Origin: Aldrovandia affinis
Taxonomy: Eukaryota; Chordata; Actinopteri; Notacanthiformes; Halosauridae
Assembly (NCBI GenBank): GCA_029706075.1
Contig: JAINUG010000026.1
Coordinates: forward strand, 3,207,001-3,271,000
Direction: 5' to 3'
Length of the DNA: 64,000 nucleotides
This document shows positions 19,311 through 64,000 of this stretch, piece after piece (positions within the stretch are counted from its first letter, which is position 1; each line of letters opens with the position of its first letter). Below the pieces are notes generated by a model. The model did no database searches and was not told the origin of the DNA. It worked only from the letters and a program-made list of their open reading frames with translations. Position numbers and translations under genes: made by a program.

Positions 19311-22300
19311 TGTCCAACTGGAGTACATCCAGCATAGTTATTTTGATTATCAATAAAAATAAAAATGTAATAAATAGCCGCCCACAACATATCTCTATGG
19401 CAACTCACAACATAACCAGTGGGCTAAGGGCAAATGAGCACTGACAGACAGATTTACAGGTTTCTGTCTCCTGTCGGGGCCCCCATGACAGTGCGGGAAC
19501 CTTTTAAATTGAAACGGATGAAACATAAATATGTCTGCCTCTGGTCTCAGCCTCCCTTATTTGTCACACAATCCCCACCACCCCACGCACACACACACAC
19601 AGCATTTGTACTTTCCTGGAGTATGCCATTCAGGGGGTGGTTTGCAAAAATGTCAATTCCATTGTGTTTCCCTTAGTTAGAAATGCTGTGATCACTTGTG
19701 TGATTGCTCTGAACATAATCGAGGGACAACCGCCAATACTTCAGTGCCATAAACAATGGTCCAAACACCCAAACACTCCATGTCTGCATCTCAATGTTTC
19801 ACAGTGCCCTCCATGTATCAAAGGTGACCTTTTCCAATAACACAAGCTTGTTTTCCCTCTTTGGGATGGGTGGGGAAAGGGCTTTGTTCACTTTGACAAG
19901 CAGCAATGTGCAATAATATTTTTTTGTGATTCTGTAGATCTGTATTAAGTCATTATCTATTTAAAAGTGGCAGCAGTGAACCGCAAAGCCAATCATGCTC
20001 TTTGGGTTAATTCAAGTGTTGTATATTTTATCTTTAAGTTATTATTTGACGATCAAACTAAAATATGTGCTTAGAGTTTTCTGAAACTTTAAGATAGCTG
20101 CTTGCTGGAAAATTCACTGTCACAATGTTTTAAACGGCAGTAGAATTCCACCCACAATCGTACCCTCACTGCCAGTTTTTAAACGATCCCTGCTTGCCTT
20201 AGTGGTGAGATATGTGGTCATTCCATTCTGACCAAATCCAGTGTGAATGCTGGCTCACATATTTAAGCACAATTTATAAGTCCATTAACAATGTAAAATG
20301 GTTGCATGTTTATATTTTAACGACCATCATCCTGTTTCCCAACAACAGTTGCCGGCTGGGCTGTTGTTGTTTAAAGTTCAAATATGTTTAACTCTGACCA
20401 GGTTAGTGACCCTGTTGCTATGGTAACATTTCAGATGCTCGAATTGCAAGTTACAGCACTTCTAAGCAAGGTACCTGAGATGTTGTCATGAATGTCTGCC
20501 TGGAAATGACAAATCAACCAAGATCAAACTTGAGTGCACCATTTTAGACCAAATGTAGCTTGCTATCCTACTGGTGCCCCTTGCTAATCCTGGCTGTAAG
20601 GGTTTATTCCATGTTGGCTTGCCATATAGCAGGTATGGGAGCTACAGATAAGGGCAGGAACCTAGGTAACAGATATTGGCTATAACCTCAGGGACAACCA
20701 ACATCATTGGTCCATGCCTACTTAATCACCATGAGCTGGTGATGCATTTGCACTGAAAGTGGGGATAAAATATATTTAATTGTCCAAAAAGTTTATCTAC
20801 TTCAAAAATTACTTATTGGGTCGGACAGTGGTTGACTTGACACTGAGACATCGAAAGAATTTAAATTCAGGAGCACAGGACAAATTAAACCAAAGCTGGA
20901 AATATTCCACGTTCTTGCCCATTGTTGGGGCTGGAAGAAACGGAAATATATTTGACTGAGCATGTGGGTATTTTTAGTCCCCAGACTGGGAAGAGGGGTC
21001 TTGTCTTGGAATTCTTATCTGCTTGCCAATTATATTTTTGCTGCTTTAGACAGCAGAGACGTCATCATTCTGCAATGAACAGGTCAGGGTCTAATGTCCT
21101 ATGCACTAGAAGCTGCCTCAAGGGTCCTTTTTTGGAAAGTTTTCCAGAGTTTGAGCTTTCAACTGTCTCGATACAGCATGTGCATTCTCTCTCTTTACAG
21201 CATTTGCTCTGTCCAACAACCTAACCCGAAGGGTTGTTTGGATACCTGCATCGCCTTTTGCCAATTGGCAAAAAAAACCTCCAGATTACAGAGATTTGGG
21301 AATATTTCTGGATTTAATAGCCTGGTGACATGGGAATTCAATTGGATTTTTTGCACAAACATTTTGTGTATATATATATATATATATATACAATACAACG
21401 AGTACAACACAGGGTTAATTTTCTCTTTAAATCTTTGAGGCTATTAAATGTGTAATATACTACTCCCTTGTATCTCAAGGCAATATTTTTACGTTTTGAT
21501 TCCAGCCTTGCTGGTGTTCGATAGCAACACCTCTAAATAGTGGGTATACTATTGCAAAGCACACTAAAATGTATAACTGAAAACAACCATTACCTCAGTA
21601 TTTTCACTTAGCCTAATGTATCAATGCGATGATAAGCAGGGTTATCTCATTGCGCTTGAGAGCGCAGATAACACTTCATGCGGATTTTCCACTTCTGAAT
21701 TATTTTTGGAGCAGCATTCTTCACCTCACGGGCTAGAACATCAGCCAATAACGTTGTTTTCTAACATTATTTCAGTGACGGTCCTTTATAACTGGCATTA
21801 CAACCACAAAGACAAGAACGCCCCAATTAAGAACTGAAACCACTAGATCATTAGGCTATACATTTATTATTTGCGGCAAGCGCCCCGGGTTTATTTAGCT
21901 ATACCTTCAATTGGTATGACGTCCATAATACAAATATGCTATTATGTGTAGATATAGATATACTGTCTCTTTTCTAGACCTTAGTTTTGGTACATAGGCT
22001 ATCTGAGCGACAAATATCAATAAACCCCACTACATTTTCATTTGTATTGGTAATTGGCAAGATAACTTGTGCTGATGCGTTCGTCTTTATCTACCAGGGC
22101 AGATCATTTTTGGCTAAGCTTTTCGCTTTACTTCAGAAAAAAATCTGCTTTTAATAAAATAGAATATTCGGTCCTTTTCGATTACATTGTTGACAAGAAA
22201 AGTTTTGAAATATCTTAATTAACGTTACTCCCACGCACTCGATAGCTTTTTACCCATTTTTAGTACTGATGCTGTTTTTCTATTTGTGATATTTCACAAC

Positions 22301-22371
22301 TGAGCCCAAAAGGCGAATATAGCACTTTATACATATTCTCACCAATGTTAATCCTCCACTTGTCTCCGCAG
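19311..22371. other. Intergenic stretch, no gene recognised
   Basis: Unique-looking AT-rich sequence. A TA dinucleotide repeat lies at about 21368-21390. No exon with both splice sites and recognisable protein similarity was found. If the open stretch at 22372 is a real terminal exon, its upstream exons should lie here. Confidence 0.35.
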
Positions 22372-22798
22372 GCGGCTGGCTGGCAGGTGGACGGGAGCAG
22401 CAGTTGAAGGTGTCTACAGCTGGGGCATTGAGGAGTCGCCACAACACTTTTCCACAGTGGAGGACATAAACCACCAATGGGCGAAATTCTTCGATGATCC
22501 GACTTTTCCCTTTATTTCCCAGGGTTCATATCCTTATTCCATAGTGTATAGAAGTTTTCAGGAGAGACTTAGACAAGAGGTAGCAAAAAGGCGCAAACTC
22601 CTGACTGACGAAGCTGCGCGAGGCACTGCGACTTTCTCAGACACACAATCACGTGATTGGGTGTCGCTAATGGACCGCCGAGAGCTGCTGCATCCTCCCG
22701 GGGATTACCTCAGAAAGACAAGCGTGACTACATCCGAAACTATTGTTGCCTACAACATTAATGTCTGTTTGCGCAAACCCCTAATGTGGAAACAATAG
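22372..22798 (+). CDS. Putative terminal coding exon of an unidentified protein
   Basis: A reading frame is open for 142 codons to TAG at 22796-22798. Immediately upstream is a plausible acceptor (ATCCTCCACTTGTCTCCGCAG), and the frame continues only a few codons further back before a stop. There is no in-frame ATG until well inside, so the sequence fits a spliced last exon entered with two bases already used. Residues are mixed and soluble, rich in aromatic and charged residues (for example HQWAKFFDDPTFPFISQG, SFQERLRQEVAKRRKLL, DWVSLMDRRELLHPPGDYL). No membrane span or transposon motif is visible, and I do not recognise the family. A candidate AATAAA lies near 23475. The length of the open frame and the amino-acid composition argue for a gene; a chance ORF remains possible. 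Confidence 0.45.
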
Positions 22799-25700
22799 AG
22801 GTCTGCGAAGCCAAAGCTACTAATTAAATGTCAGAGAAGAAAACTGAATACATCCTTCATGATGAAATCATACATATCAAATTTACCAACTCTAACTACC
22901 CAGATAATAAATGTCAACAAATAGTTTTTTTAATGGTTCAGTGCTTAGGCAATTGGGAGTGTAGCACCTTTCTTGACTGAAGACTGATTAAAAAACACGT
23001 TATTGCTAGCTACAGTGGAACGATAACGATAGAGAAAGTGACTTAAAACACAAGGTAATACATATTTTTTGATAATGTGTGCTCATCATGTGTTTGATAA
23101 TCATATCAATAAGTTGTAGAGGGATCATTTTAGTTGAACAATTGTTGCGAAACCCATATTGATGCCTGTATATTTTATATATTTTTGTTTGGATTTTTAA
23201 GTATTCTGATATGGACAAACTGTTCCAGGACTTCGATGGAAGATGTGAAAAATGGTGATCGTTCCAATTTTTTGGCATGATAACACTATTTCCAGGGAAA
23301 CAGTAAGAAGATGGGGATTTAATATTTGAAGACATCACATCTTTTACCAAGGAAACCCTGATTCCATGGGGACCAGCAGCTGAATTTCCATGGTAAATTA
23401 TAATATATATTACATATTTTCAGTGATGCAATTATTACAATTACAACTGAGCATTAAATATTTGTGAAGAAAACGGAATAAAAAGTTGTTTATTTATTTC
23501 TTTTAGAGTCTGAGAACTGAAATGAACAAAAAGAAGGATCATGGTTTTTGATACACTCAAGGGGACAGCCATCAGTATTTATCTTTTTTTTTGTAAGAGA
23601 AGGGCCAACAACATTAAGTTGACTAACTTTACCAGTTGGGATATTGAAGGATGTGTCACCATCCTAGGTTTAAATGTACTTGAGGAAATCAAGGATTTGG
23701 TTAATAAATCAGAAAGCCTACAAAAACACTGTAATGAATGATCATTCCGCAACTGTTTGAGAACACACATACAATTTTTAATCTTTAGTGTGGACAGTGC
23801 TACCTGTCTTTTCAGTGGGTATTCTGTTCCTTTTCTATGCTTCTAGGGGATCATGATCTGGTGGGTCAGAAAGAGCCTGTGGTTCCATGAAGTGGCGTCA
23901 TCTGAAACTTTACAAATCCACTGTGCCGCTGTCTCATAAGACCCATGTCTTAAGGGAAGAAATAGACAACGGTGTGTCTGTACACTGAACTGAAGTACCA
24001 GATGAAGGTATTCTTTGATGTTTTACCATGTTGCATCTAGCTTTCCCTTGTAAATCACATCCAATTACACACCCGCACACGCATACATATACTTAGCATG
24101 AATGCACACACTACTGTCCCAGAGAGGGATGTCACTGCCTGTAGAAATACATAACAATGTTTGCAGTATATGATTATTTATATATTCATATTTTCATAAC
24201 AGAATTTTACTGAAAAGCAAAATTTTTGTGCACGAACAGAGGAAATTAATAGGATGCACAATATAGGCCTATTAGTTTAGACGACCAGATGTGCCTGCTG
24301 ATTGGAAAGTGACAAAGCATTTAACCAGCTTCAGGTGCTGAAGTGACAAGTGAACACATCCACTTCAGCATTGCATTATCTGGAGTATGGTTGGATCAGG
24401 GAGACCTTTGAATTAATCAACATGTGCTTTGTGCTGTAATCCTGGACAGTATTATTTAAATGACTTTCAGTATGCCTTAGGGCTTTAAGACATCAGACCA
24501 AGTCTGTCTGACAAACCAGTTGTCATGGCAGTAGTCAACAACAGACAGGCCAGGGGATTCTTTATTGCTCAGCTTGAAATGTGTTCGCTCTGAGAGCAGG
24601 TTGAAGCCTATAGCCTAGATGTCACCAGCTGAAGTCTTGGCTATGTCATTAGTGGAGTCTACAGCAGTGGGATACAATTTGTTTCATTCTGCAAAGAAAG
24701 TGTTGGCTCATGACAGCCAGGGGGTTACTATTGTGTAAGTGTTAGCTACCCACCCGAAACCTACATTTTATCAGAGAGAGATTATTTGTGCCTCTCCTCC
24801 GATTAGTGCTAGCTCTCCAGTACGTTATGTGGCTTAGAGCAGACTTGGGATAAGTATAGTTTTAAATATTCTCTGTGAAAAGTAAATATTATTGAACAAA
24901 TAATGAAATACATATATCAGAAAGTAACTATTAGTAAAAAAGAATGTATTACTATTTGTAAGTAATGGATAATATATGAATACTGGTCCCATAAAGTAAC
25001 TCTTTTTTAAAACTATTTGAAAACACATTCCAGAAAGTTTATTTTTTTTAAGAATTATTTTTTTATTAATATTGTAAGAAGTTGTAATGCATCGGACTAC
25101 TATAAATGACTTGTTTTCAATGAGAGTAGTGCGTTGGCGGACAACAGAGACCAGCATGGTACATTAAAACAATGCTCTGTTGTTCGCTAAAAGTTCACCG
25201 GAGTTGAACTTGATGGAGTGCCCTCTGACATAGAAATGCATCAGCCAATAGGAGATGGTTTACAGCCGATGCTACCTAGGTAGCGTACTAGCAGACAGCG
25301 AACAGGCCTACATCAAACCAACCATGAATGCCTGCGTGTAAATCAGACACATACCCTAATTTCAGTGTGAATACCCCCTTTGAGTGTGAAAAATAGTGAC
25401 TGTCTCATTAACAAGTGTATTGGAGGAGTGCACCTGTTCAGGTACAGTGCTCACTGTGCAGGTGTGGGTAGTATTGCATGTAATATGAGAATAGTACAAC
25501 TGGCAATTCGAAAAGGGAGAAAGAGGGAAAAATCCCCTCTCCTCAAAAAATGTGTTGTGACTTATCTGATGCAACGTTTAAGCTTGTATAGTGCAAGTGG
25601 TATGTGCTTGTTGTATTGTGTACTGACTCATGACTGTCTCTGGTGTGTTCACATGATGACAATTTATGAAAGATGTTACTGTAGGCAATTATTTTATTTC

Positions 25701-27279
25701 TTTGAGTGTTGCTGGTTGTTTTCATGGTAACTACCGTCCCCAGGAAAAGCAATCAAAGTTTACACAGTATACTCCCCTGTTTTTCAATTGGCCTCTTTTT
25801 AAACCTTTTGGAATTCTATTATATTAACTGTTTACAGGGACTCCCAGGGATTTTGCTGAGAATGGGAATGAGGTTGATTCAGAGGCTGGGGAGTGTAAAA
25901 ATCACACATGTTGGGTTTTAGTAGAAGACTCCAGAAGGACACACCACATCACTGGATTTTTCCCCGCTATTTTTCTTTTCTTCCCCAGTTTGGAATTGGA
26001 AGTCGTAGACATAGGCCTATCCCATCACTGGGACATCCTCTCAATTTGGGAAAGTGCACACATGCAACCACCCACCGCTTCTTTTCACTCTACTTTCCAC
26101 CAGCTTAGCTGCGCAGTTTGAAAGACTGTGAAATTGGCAGGATCACAGGTACTCGATCAACCAGATGAGTCTCTTGGGTAATGAGCAGAGAATTCCCAGC
26201 CAACTGTAACCCTCCTTCTTTGGGCAACATTATGGCCAATTATATGTCACCCTGTGGCCATAGTTGGTACTGGCATGGTCAGGATTCAATGAGTGGGACG
26301 TATGACAGTCCTAAGCACAAGGGCTTCACACCACAGTGCCCAGCATAGGTTTTTTTTTGTGCTACAACCGGAACATAGGCATGTTCTTGTGTCCGTCAGC
26401 TTGTCTTTTAAACTGTTTTCAGGAGCTCAACAGGTCCAGAGGTCAACAGGTTGCTGCTCTGGTGGATTTGAAATCTCTTGTGAATGCTAGCTGGCAGAGC
26501 AGTAAGAGTGCTTGTCCAGGAGACAGAGTCCAGGAGTAGGTGTGGGCTTCCCTAGGGTGGGTCCGCTATGAGACACTGTGTCCGAATTAATGTGCGTGTG
26601 TCTCCCCCAAGCTCTGAGTGACTCACATTTTACTTTAATTGGACAGAAATAGCTTCTCACTGGGTGTACTCACCACAAACATAATTAAATGATTACAGAC
26701 AACCTCACATGCACTGGTCCCTCTCTGTCCATCCATGTTGTCCAACTCATTCTTATCACCTGTTTCTCCCCGCTGGCATGACGGTGACTTTCTCTTAGCT
26801 GAAAATAATGAGGTGGACTGTAAAATCATGCAGATCCAATATAGCTCTTCAGAGAGGCCCTTCACTGAGAAAATAAGTAGAAAGTAAAATAGAAATCCAT
26901 CCATAGATCCAACCATAGAATTTGACTCTGGACTTCTTTAGGGAAGGGAGGGGCACTTCTGTTGTTCATTTGAGAAAAATGCTTTAATTTAGCTTCTCCC
27001 CTAAAATCCAGTTGCATAAATGGGTCATACAATTTATATGCTCTGTAAATAAGTCCAGGTGTCTGCTAAGCTAATAGATATTTAATGCAGAGCCATTTGC
27101 ATGTAATTAATGGCATTATTTCTGAGTCACAGGGAGTTTTGTAATGCAGAATGATATATGACTCACGTGCGATGAGTACTCTGGCTCTCTGTTTTACTTG
27201 AAGCATTCTGAAGTAATTATGTAGTTTTGTCTCCACTGAACGCTTGTACTTGCAGGATTGGTGGGGGACCAGACCTATT
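22799..27279. other. Intergenic stretch, no gene recognised
   Basis: AT-rich sequence with scattered short ORFs lacking splice or family support. No complete repeat element could be delimited. Any 3' UTR of the putative exon at 22372-22798 would occupy its first part. Confidence 0.35.
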
Positions 27280-28085
27280 TGAATGGTTTGTCATGGGGAG
27301 TGCAGATCATTCCTCTTTTCAGTGAATCTGGATGGTTGCATCTTTACCCCAAATCAAATTGTTAAAATTCTTGGTGTCACTCTTAATTCAGACTCACATT
27401 CCTTCAGTACTCATATTAAGAACATTTCCACATCAACATTTTCCCTTCTGCGAAACATAGCAATAATCTATTGTATTTTACCAATGCAGAAAAATGTATC
27501 CATGCCTTCATTATCTCTCGTTTAGACTATTGTGATGGCCCATTATCCAGCCGCACCACAACCTCACTAAAAAATCTTCAACGTGTGCAAAATGCTGCAG
27601 CACGAGTCCTAAATAGAACTAAAAAACAAGCTCACATTACACTGATCTGATTTTAACTTATAAATGTACAAAGCCCTTCATGGACATGCTCCTGCCTATT
27701 TAAAGGACATGATCATACAATATAAACTGACAAGAAACCTCAGATCGTAAGACGCTGGCCTTCTTGTAATCCGAAGAATATATAAAAACACAGCTGCGGG
27801 CTAGGCCTTTTCCTGTAGAGGCCTGTTAATATGGAACCGTTTGCCAGTCTATGTTCACACATCAGACTCAGTCTCAATCTTCAAATCCAATCTAAAATAT
27901 AATATTTTTAGCTTGAACTATAGGTAGTCCCCCATATTTTCTCCAATATCTCTAATATCAATATGGCTTTAACTGTTCTTCCCCGATCTCCCAGACCCCT
28001 TCCTCTGTTTTTATGTCTGCTATTTTTATCTCTCTTTTAGGCCTGTACTTTTGTTGTCTTTGTAAGTTCATTTGAAATAATTATA
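27280..28085 (+). pseudogene. Non-LTR retrotransposon C-terminal fragment (L2/Rex1-like)
   Basis: Broken frames read QIVKILGVTLNSDSHSFSTH (27351-27410), then LDYCDGPLSS, LKNLQRVQNAAARVLNRTKK and LIWNRLPVYVHTSDSVSIFK, the thumb and C-terminal region of L2/Rex1-type reverse transcriptases. Several stops and frameshifts interrupt it. The catalytic core and 5' part are absent. It abuts a TA/T-rich stretch and a SINE. Confidence 0.7.
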
Positions 28086-28089
28086 TATA

Positions 28090-28412
28090 TATATATTTTT
28101 TTTTTTTTACACGGGTCTGCTGCTCATCTCTACGAGGCAAGCTAATTCTCCGTGGGTAGCGAACTCTGCTTCCTTTGAAATGGAATTCGCCCACCCACGT
28201 TCTGGGGACTCTGCTTCATGTTGAACCCGAGCCGGCTCACCCTCCCCCTCCCCCTGGGGTGGACAGCCAAATGCCGCTGCCGATCGGGGCTAACTACCAG
28301 GACCAGGTAGAGATGTGGGTTTAGAACCGCATCCCTGACAGGCAGCGCACACCACATCGGACCAGCCAAAATGTGATGCATTAGGCCGCTACGCTATCCG
28401 CCGCCCCACTTA
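28090..28412 (-). mobile_element. tRNA-headed SINE (group 1), older copy
   Basis: Minus-strand orientation: T-run at the left, tRNA-like head at the right (A-box-like GGATAGCGTAGCGGCCTAAT, B-box-like GGTTCTAAACC). The internal segment GGACAGCCAAATGCCG is shared with the copy at 5272-5669. It is more diverged than that copy and no clear target duplication was found. Confidence 0.78.
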
Positions 28413-28721
28413 TTCCTTAAATTATTTAATACAAAGTACACAGGTAATGCTGCCAAATTTGGCACAATAAAGTAAAAATAAATCCCCAGCAGATGTTTGA
28501 TCTGTTCTTTGCCTCTCCCTCCCTCCTCCCTCTCTCTCTCTCTTTCTCTCACATCAAGTTAGACTGTGAGGTAAATGTTTATCAGAAGACTCCTTGGCTG
28601 GACTTGAATAACAGTACAATAAATTGCTCTTACACTTATCCCATAATTACGTTATATTTAATTTATTTTTGGTTCTTCACAGCGACAACCACATTCATGA
28701 TCACAAATAATAACATAAGAC

Positions 28722-28962
28722 GCATAAGCTTAACAGAAGAATGCAGATGCATAAATGCAAGCACGGACACATCCACAGCAGGAGGGACATCACTGGGAAA
28801 ACATTCCTGACCCCAGAATACCTCATGATGTTTGATAGGTCATGATGGGTCATGAATGTTTTCCCAGTGATGTCCCTCATGCTGTGTGTGTGTGAGTGTG
28901 TGTGTGTGTGTGTGTGTCTGTGCTTGCATTTATGCATCTGTGTTATTCTGTAAAGCTTTCTG
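28722..28962. repeat. Long inverted repeat with a microsatellite grown in one arm
   Basis: The left arm (about 28722-28815) and right arm (about 28848-28962) are inverted copies. GATGCATAAATGCAAGCAC pairs with GTGCTTGCATTTATGCATC, and GGGACATCACTGGGAAAACA pairs with TGTTTTCCCAGTGATGTCCC. The right arm holds a (TG)n tract at 28883-28918 where the left arm has only a few CA steps. The spacer is about 30 bp. Confidence 0.82.
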
Positions 28963-29492
28963 AGGGGGGTTGAGGGTCAAGCGAATGCCATAATGAACAG
29001 GATTCCTGCAGTCAAGAGGACTCATAAAGATATGACATCTCTAATGTAATCAAGCAGAACTTAATTAAATTGCCAAACGTTGTTATAATCATGCAATGCA
29101 GACCAAGTCTATTTCCCTGTATTTTGTGGGATATGGCAAATGGGTTACATATGTCAAAATGAATGACGCTTTACATATGGTTTTGAACTTCAGTGATGGC
29201 TACAGTGTATTCTTCCAAGTCTGATTTTAAGAAGCTTGTTGTTGTGTATTGTTGTGAACTTAGACTAAAGTTGTTTAACGTAAAGTTGTATACCATGGAT
29301 GGTGCTGTATTAGAAACCATACCCTTTAACCTACAGATCTGTCGACTGTATCTCTGGGGAAAGGCTGGAAAGAAGAAATGTTGTGTTCAGTACTCTGTTA
29401 AGTATATTTTAACATGTTATAAAGGAAATAAATGAGTTATTGTATTTATTTATATCTTCTTTGATTGACATGTTGTGTTGTTCCCTGACACT

Positions 29493-29804
29493 CACCTGGG
29501 GCTTGTCTCACGAAACAGGATTAGTGGGTTAGCCAGCTAACTTTGGGCTTAACACTGGGTTTTTGGTCTTACGACTGTGGCTCACTTTTAACTGGGTTAC
29601 ATCGCCATGGTAACTTATGCCGTGAAGCTAATCTGCTCCTGAGTAGGTTAGGTTCAGGCTAACGGATCCAATCAAATGCCACTCGCCAAAGCCATGCGAT
29701 CACTGTGCAGCAAACTGTATGTATTGCCCTACGTTTTCTAGCCACCGGTACATATACGTATTCCATTGGTAATGCGGAGAACCTGAGCAAACATACTTAT
29801 ATAG

Positions 29805-29849
<45 letters not shown>

Positions 29850-30010
29850 TCAATAATGAATCAAAATGTACTGTTGCATATTAAGTGCGGTCTAATTTTC
29901 TCATAGGATTCCCAAGAGTGATTGGTGCAATAGATTGCACTCACATTCCCAGCACTGCAGCCCAGGGTGAGCCACAGCCACAATAACAAAAATATGGCAG
30001 AAAATGATTC
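29493..30010. pseudogene. PIF/Harbinger-type remnant
   Basis: The left part (from GGGGCTTGTCTCACGAAACA) resembles the termini of fish Harbinger miniature elements. At 29908-29965 the + strand reads GFPRVIGAIDCTHIPS, the PIF/Harbinger transposase block containing the first catalytic Asp. A TA microsatellite (29806-29845) separates the two parts. No intact frame remains and the boundaries are approximate. Confidence 0.6.
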
Positions 30011-30510
30011 CCCTTACTGAGAGGGAGAGGGGCCCATACCACCACTGGCTGCATAGTATGTGGCAGCATGCCATAGGCCCGAGGGACAGTGAGCAGGCAA
30101 CTATGGCATTGCACTGTCCCTTGCATATATTAATTTATATTGTTATATTTATATAACATTTTAATTATTATTATTATTATTGTTATTATTACTATTTTAT
30201 TTAATTGTTAATTAATTCCCCCACATTATTTTTTATACTTTACTGTTATTGATGGTGCCATTATGTGTGCGCAGTACAATGCCTTGTTGCCATACCAATA
30301 AAACTGCATTGAATTTGAGATGTATTCTCACTGTTATTTGTATGATTTAGATACAATTACTAATCTATGTGTAAATATGAGTTGAACAGATTGGAATATT
30401 CGACAATACCAATTTATAACGTTAGGGTGGAGGTTGCCATTCTCCTCTGAAGCCGCTAAACATGCATTCCATGTTTGTGGGATACTATCCTAAGGGATAG
30501 AGAGAAAGAT

Positions 30511-30585
30511 AATAATAATAATAATAATATACGCCATTTAGCAGACGCTTTTATCCAAAGCGACTTACAGTAGTGAATGTATACA
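30511..30585 (-). repeat. L2/V-SINE type 3' tail, inverted
   Basis: An (AAT)n run is followed by CATTTAGCAGACGCTTTTAT and CCAAAGCGACTTACAG, the complement of the conserved fish L2-type tail also seen at 33.45 kb. Only the 3' end of the element is present. Confidence 0.7.
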
Positions 30586-30599
30586 TTTTCAGTATATGA

Positions 30600-30996
30600 C
30601 AAATAACGGCGCACTCAGTCGTCGACGCGAACTTCAGCGTGATGATGAAAAAGGAAACACTGGTCCCTTTCTCTTCCGGCAACCCCTACATCTAAACAAA
30701 AGGGTGAGGCGAGGAGATCCATGATCTCTGTTTTTATTTGGCGCCTGAGCGTTCACCGGCCCTTCTGAACTCGCAATCTCATTGGCAGACTTTATACAAA
30801 AGGCGGGTCTTCGGGAGGAGCCAGTGGGAAGTTAAAGTGTCAATGTCAAACAGCGAAACAAGCCTGGATCAGCTGTTTCTGTAGATTACTGCAACATCCA
30901 CTGATACAGCCACCAGGGACGCAGAAACAGGTAGCTACTGCACAAAAGGCCTGGTAGTAAGAAACGGATAGACGCTGTGGAACGCATCTTATCCAG
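30600..30996 (+). promoter_or_regulatory. me3: Probable me3 promoter and non-coding 5' exon
   Basis: This GC-richer block contains an inverted CCAAT box (ATTGG at 30781-30785), a GC-box-like GGCGGG (30802-30807) and no TATA box. It ends with ATCCAG before GTAAAC, a good donor. That would join the acceptor CTGTCGCAG at 31383-31391, five bases upstream of the me3 ATG. The transcription start is not determined. Confidence 0.5.
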
Positions 30997-31396
30997 GTAA
31001 ACAGTTTCGATGGTATTCATAAAATGTACGTTTTCATCTTTTCAGCTAACTCTAGAGCCTTTGTTCATTTCAATGACACATCCTACCTACCACTAGATAT
31101 AAGATGCTGATGTACCTACCTCTCAACGATTGTGCATGCTGTGGTATCGTTTGTCTGTTTTCGCCTAACACCTGTTGTTGCTTTACTACAGCGCTAAACT
31201 ATAGCAGGAAGGCCTTTGGTGTTTAGTTAGCTAGCTAGCTAGCTAGTATTTGTCGGGCAAAACCTTTTGAACTTGAATAGACGCAAATTAATTAAATGTA
31301 CGGTCACCTAAATACATTGATCTGAGCATTGATGATTTACTTTTAAGACTCGACTCGAAATGCTAATTTAATCTATGTTTGCCTGTCGCAGGAAAC

Positions 31397-63937
<32,541 letters not shown>

Positions 63938-64000
63938 GTGAGCAGGGCCTCATCTGGGGCTCACCTGCAATGGCTGGGATCAACATGGCAGAACTGCCAT

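Overview
The window is vertebrate nuclear DNA, most likely from a teleost fish. Three things point there. Its genes have vertebrate architecture (small exons, GT-AG introns, kilobase introns). It is densely populated with Tc1/mariner elements, hAT and other miniature inverted-repeat elements, a V-SINE-like element, tRNA-headed SINEs, and L2, CR1 and L1 type LINEs. The encoded proteins also read as TMEM39A, PRSS23 and mitochondrial malic enzyme (ME3). I cannot name the species.

Layout. (1) 1-9.7 kb, + strand: a complete tmem39a coding region in eight exons (483 codons), with introns carrying a Tc1 remnant, a hAT miniature element, a tRNA-headed SINE and a TA-flanked miniature element. (2) 9.7-15.7 kb: repeat-rich intergenic DNA with Tc1 remnants split by hAT miniature elements, an L2-type LINE end, and a 189-bp TG...CA element containing a tRNA-like pol III promoter. 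(3) 15.7-16.9 kb, - strand: intact prss23 in a single coding exon. (4) 18.1-19.3 kb: a nearly intact Tc1/mariner transposon with DD36E spacing, broken by two small frameshifts. (5) 22.37-22.80 kb, + strand: an unidentified 142-codon open stretch that looks like a terminal coding exon. (6) 27-30.6 kb: LINE, SINE, a long inverted repeat and Harbinger-like debris. (7) 31.4 kb to the right edge, + strand: me3, ten coding exons in view (about 428 of roughly 600 codons). Its 22.9-kb first intron contains a three-level transposon nest at 41.9-51.4 kb.

prss23 and me3 are also neighbours in human (chromosome 11), so that pair looks like conserved synteny. tmem39a lies elsewhere in human (chromosome 3), so its presence here reflects lineage-specific linkage. 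The three genes have no evident joint function: ER membrane trafficking and autophagy, a secreted serine protease, and mitochondrial NADPH production.

I found no CRISPR array, operon, toxin, recognisable endogenous retrovirus or previously undescribed multi-gene system. The points most worth checking are the one-base discrepancy at the me3 exon 3/4 junction, the tRNA-containing TG...CA element, the two SINE groups with different tRNA heads on a shared body, the orphan exon, and the nested transposon block.
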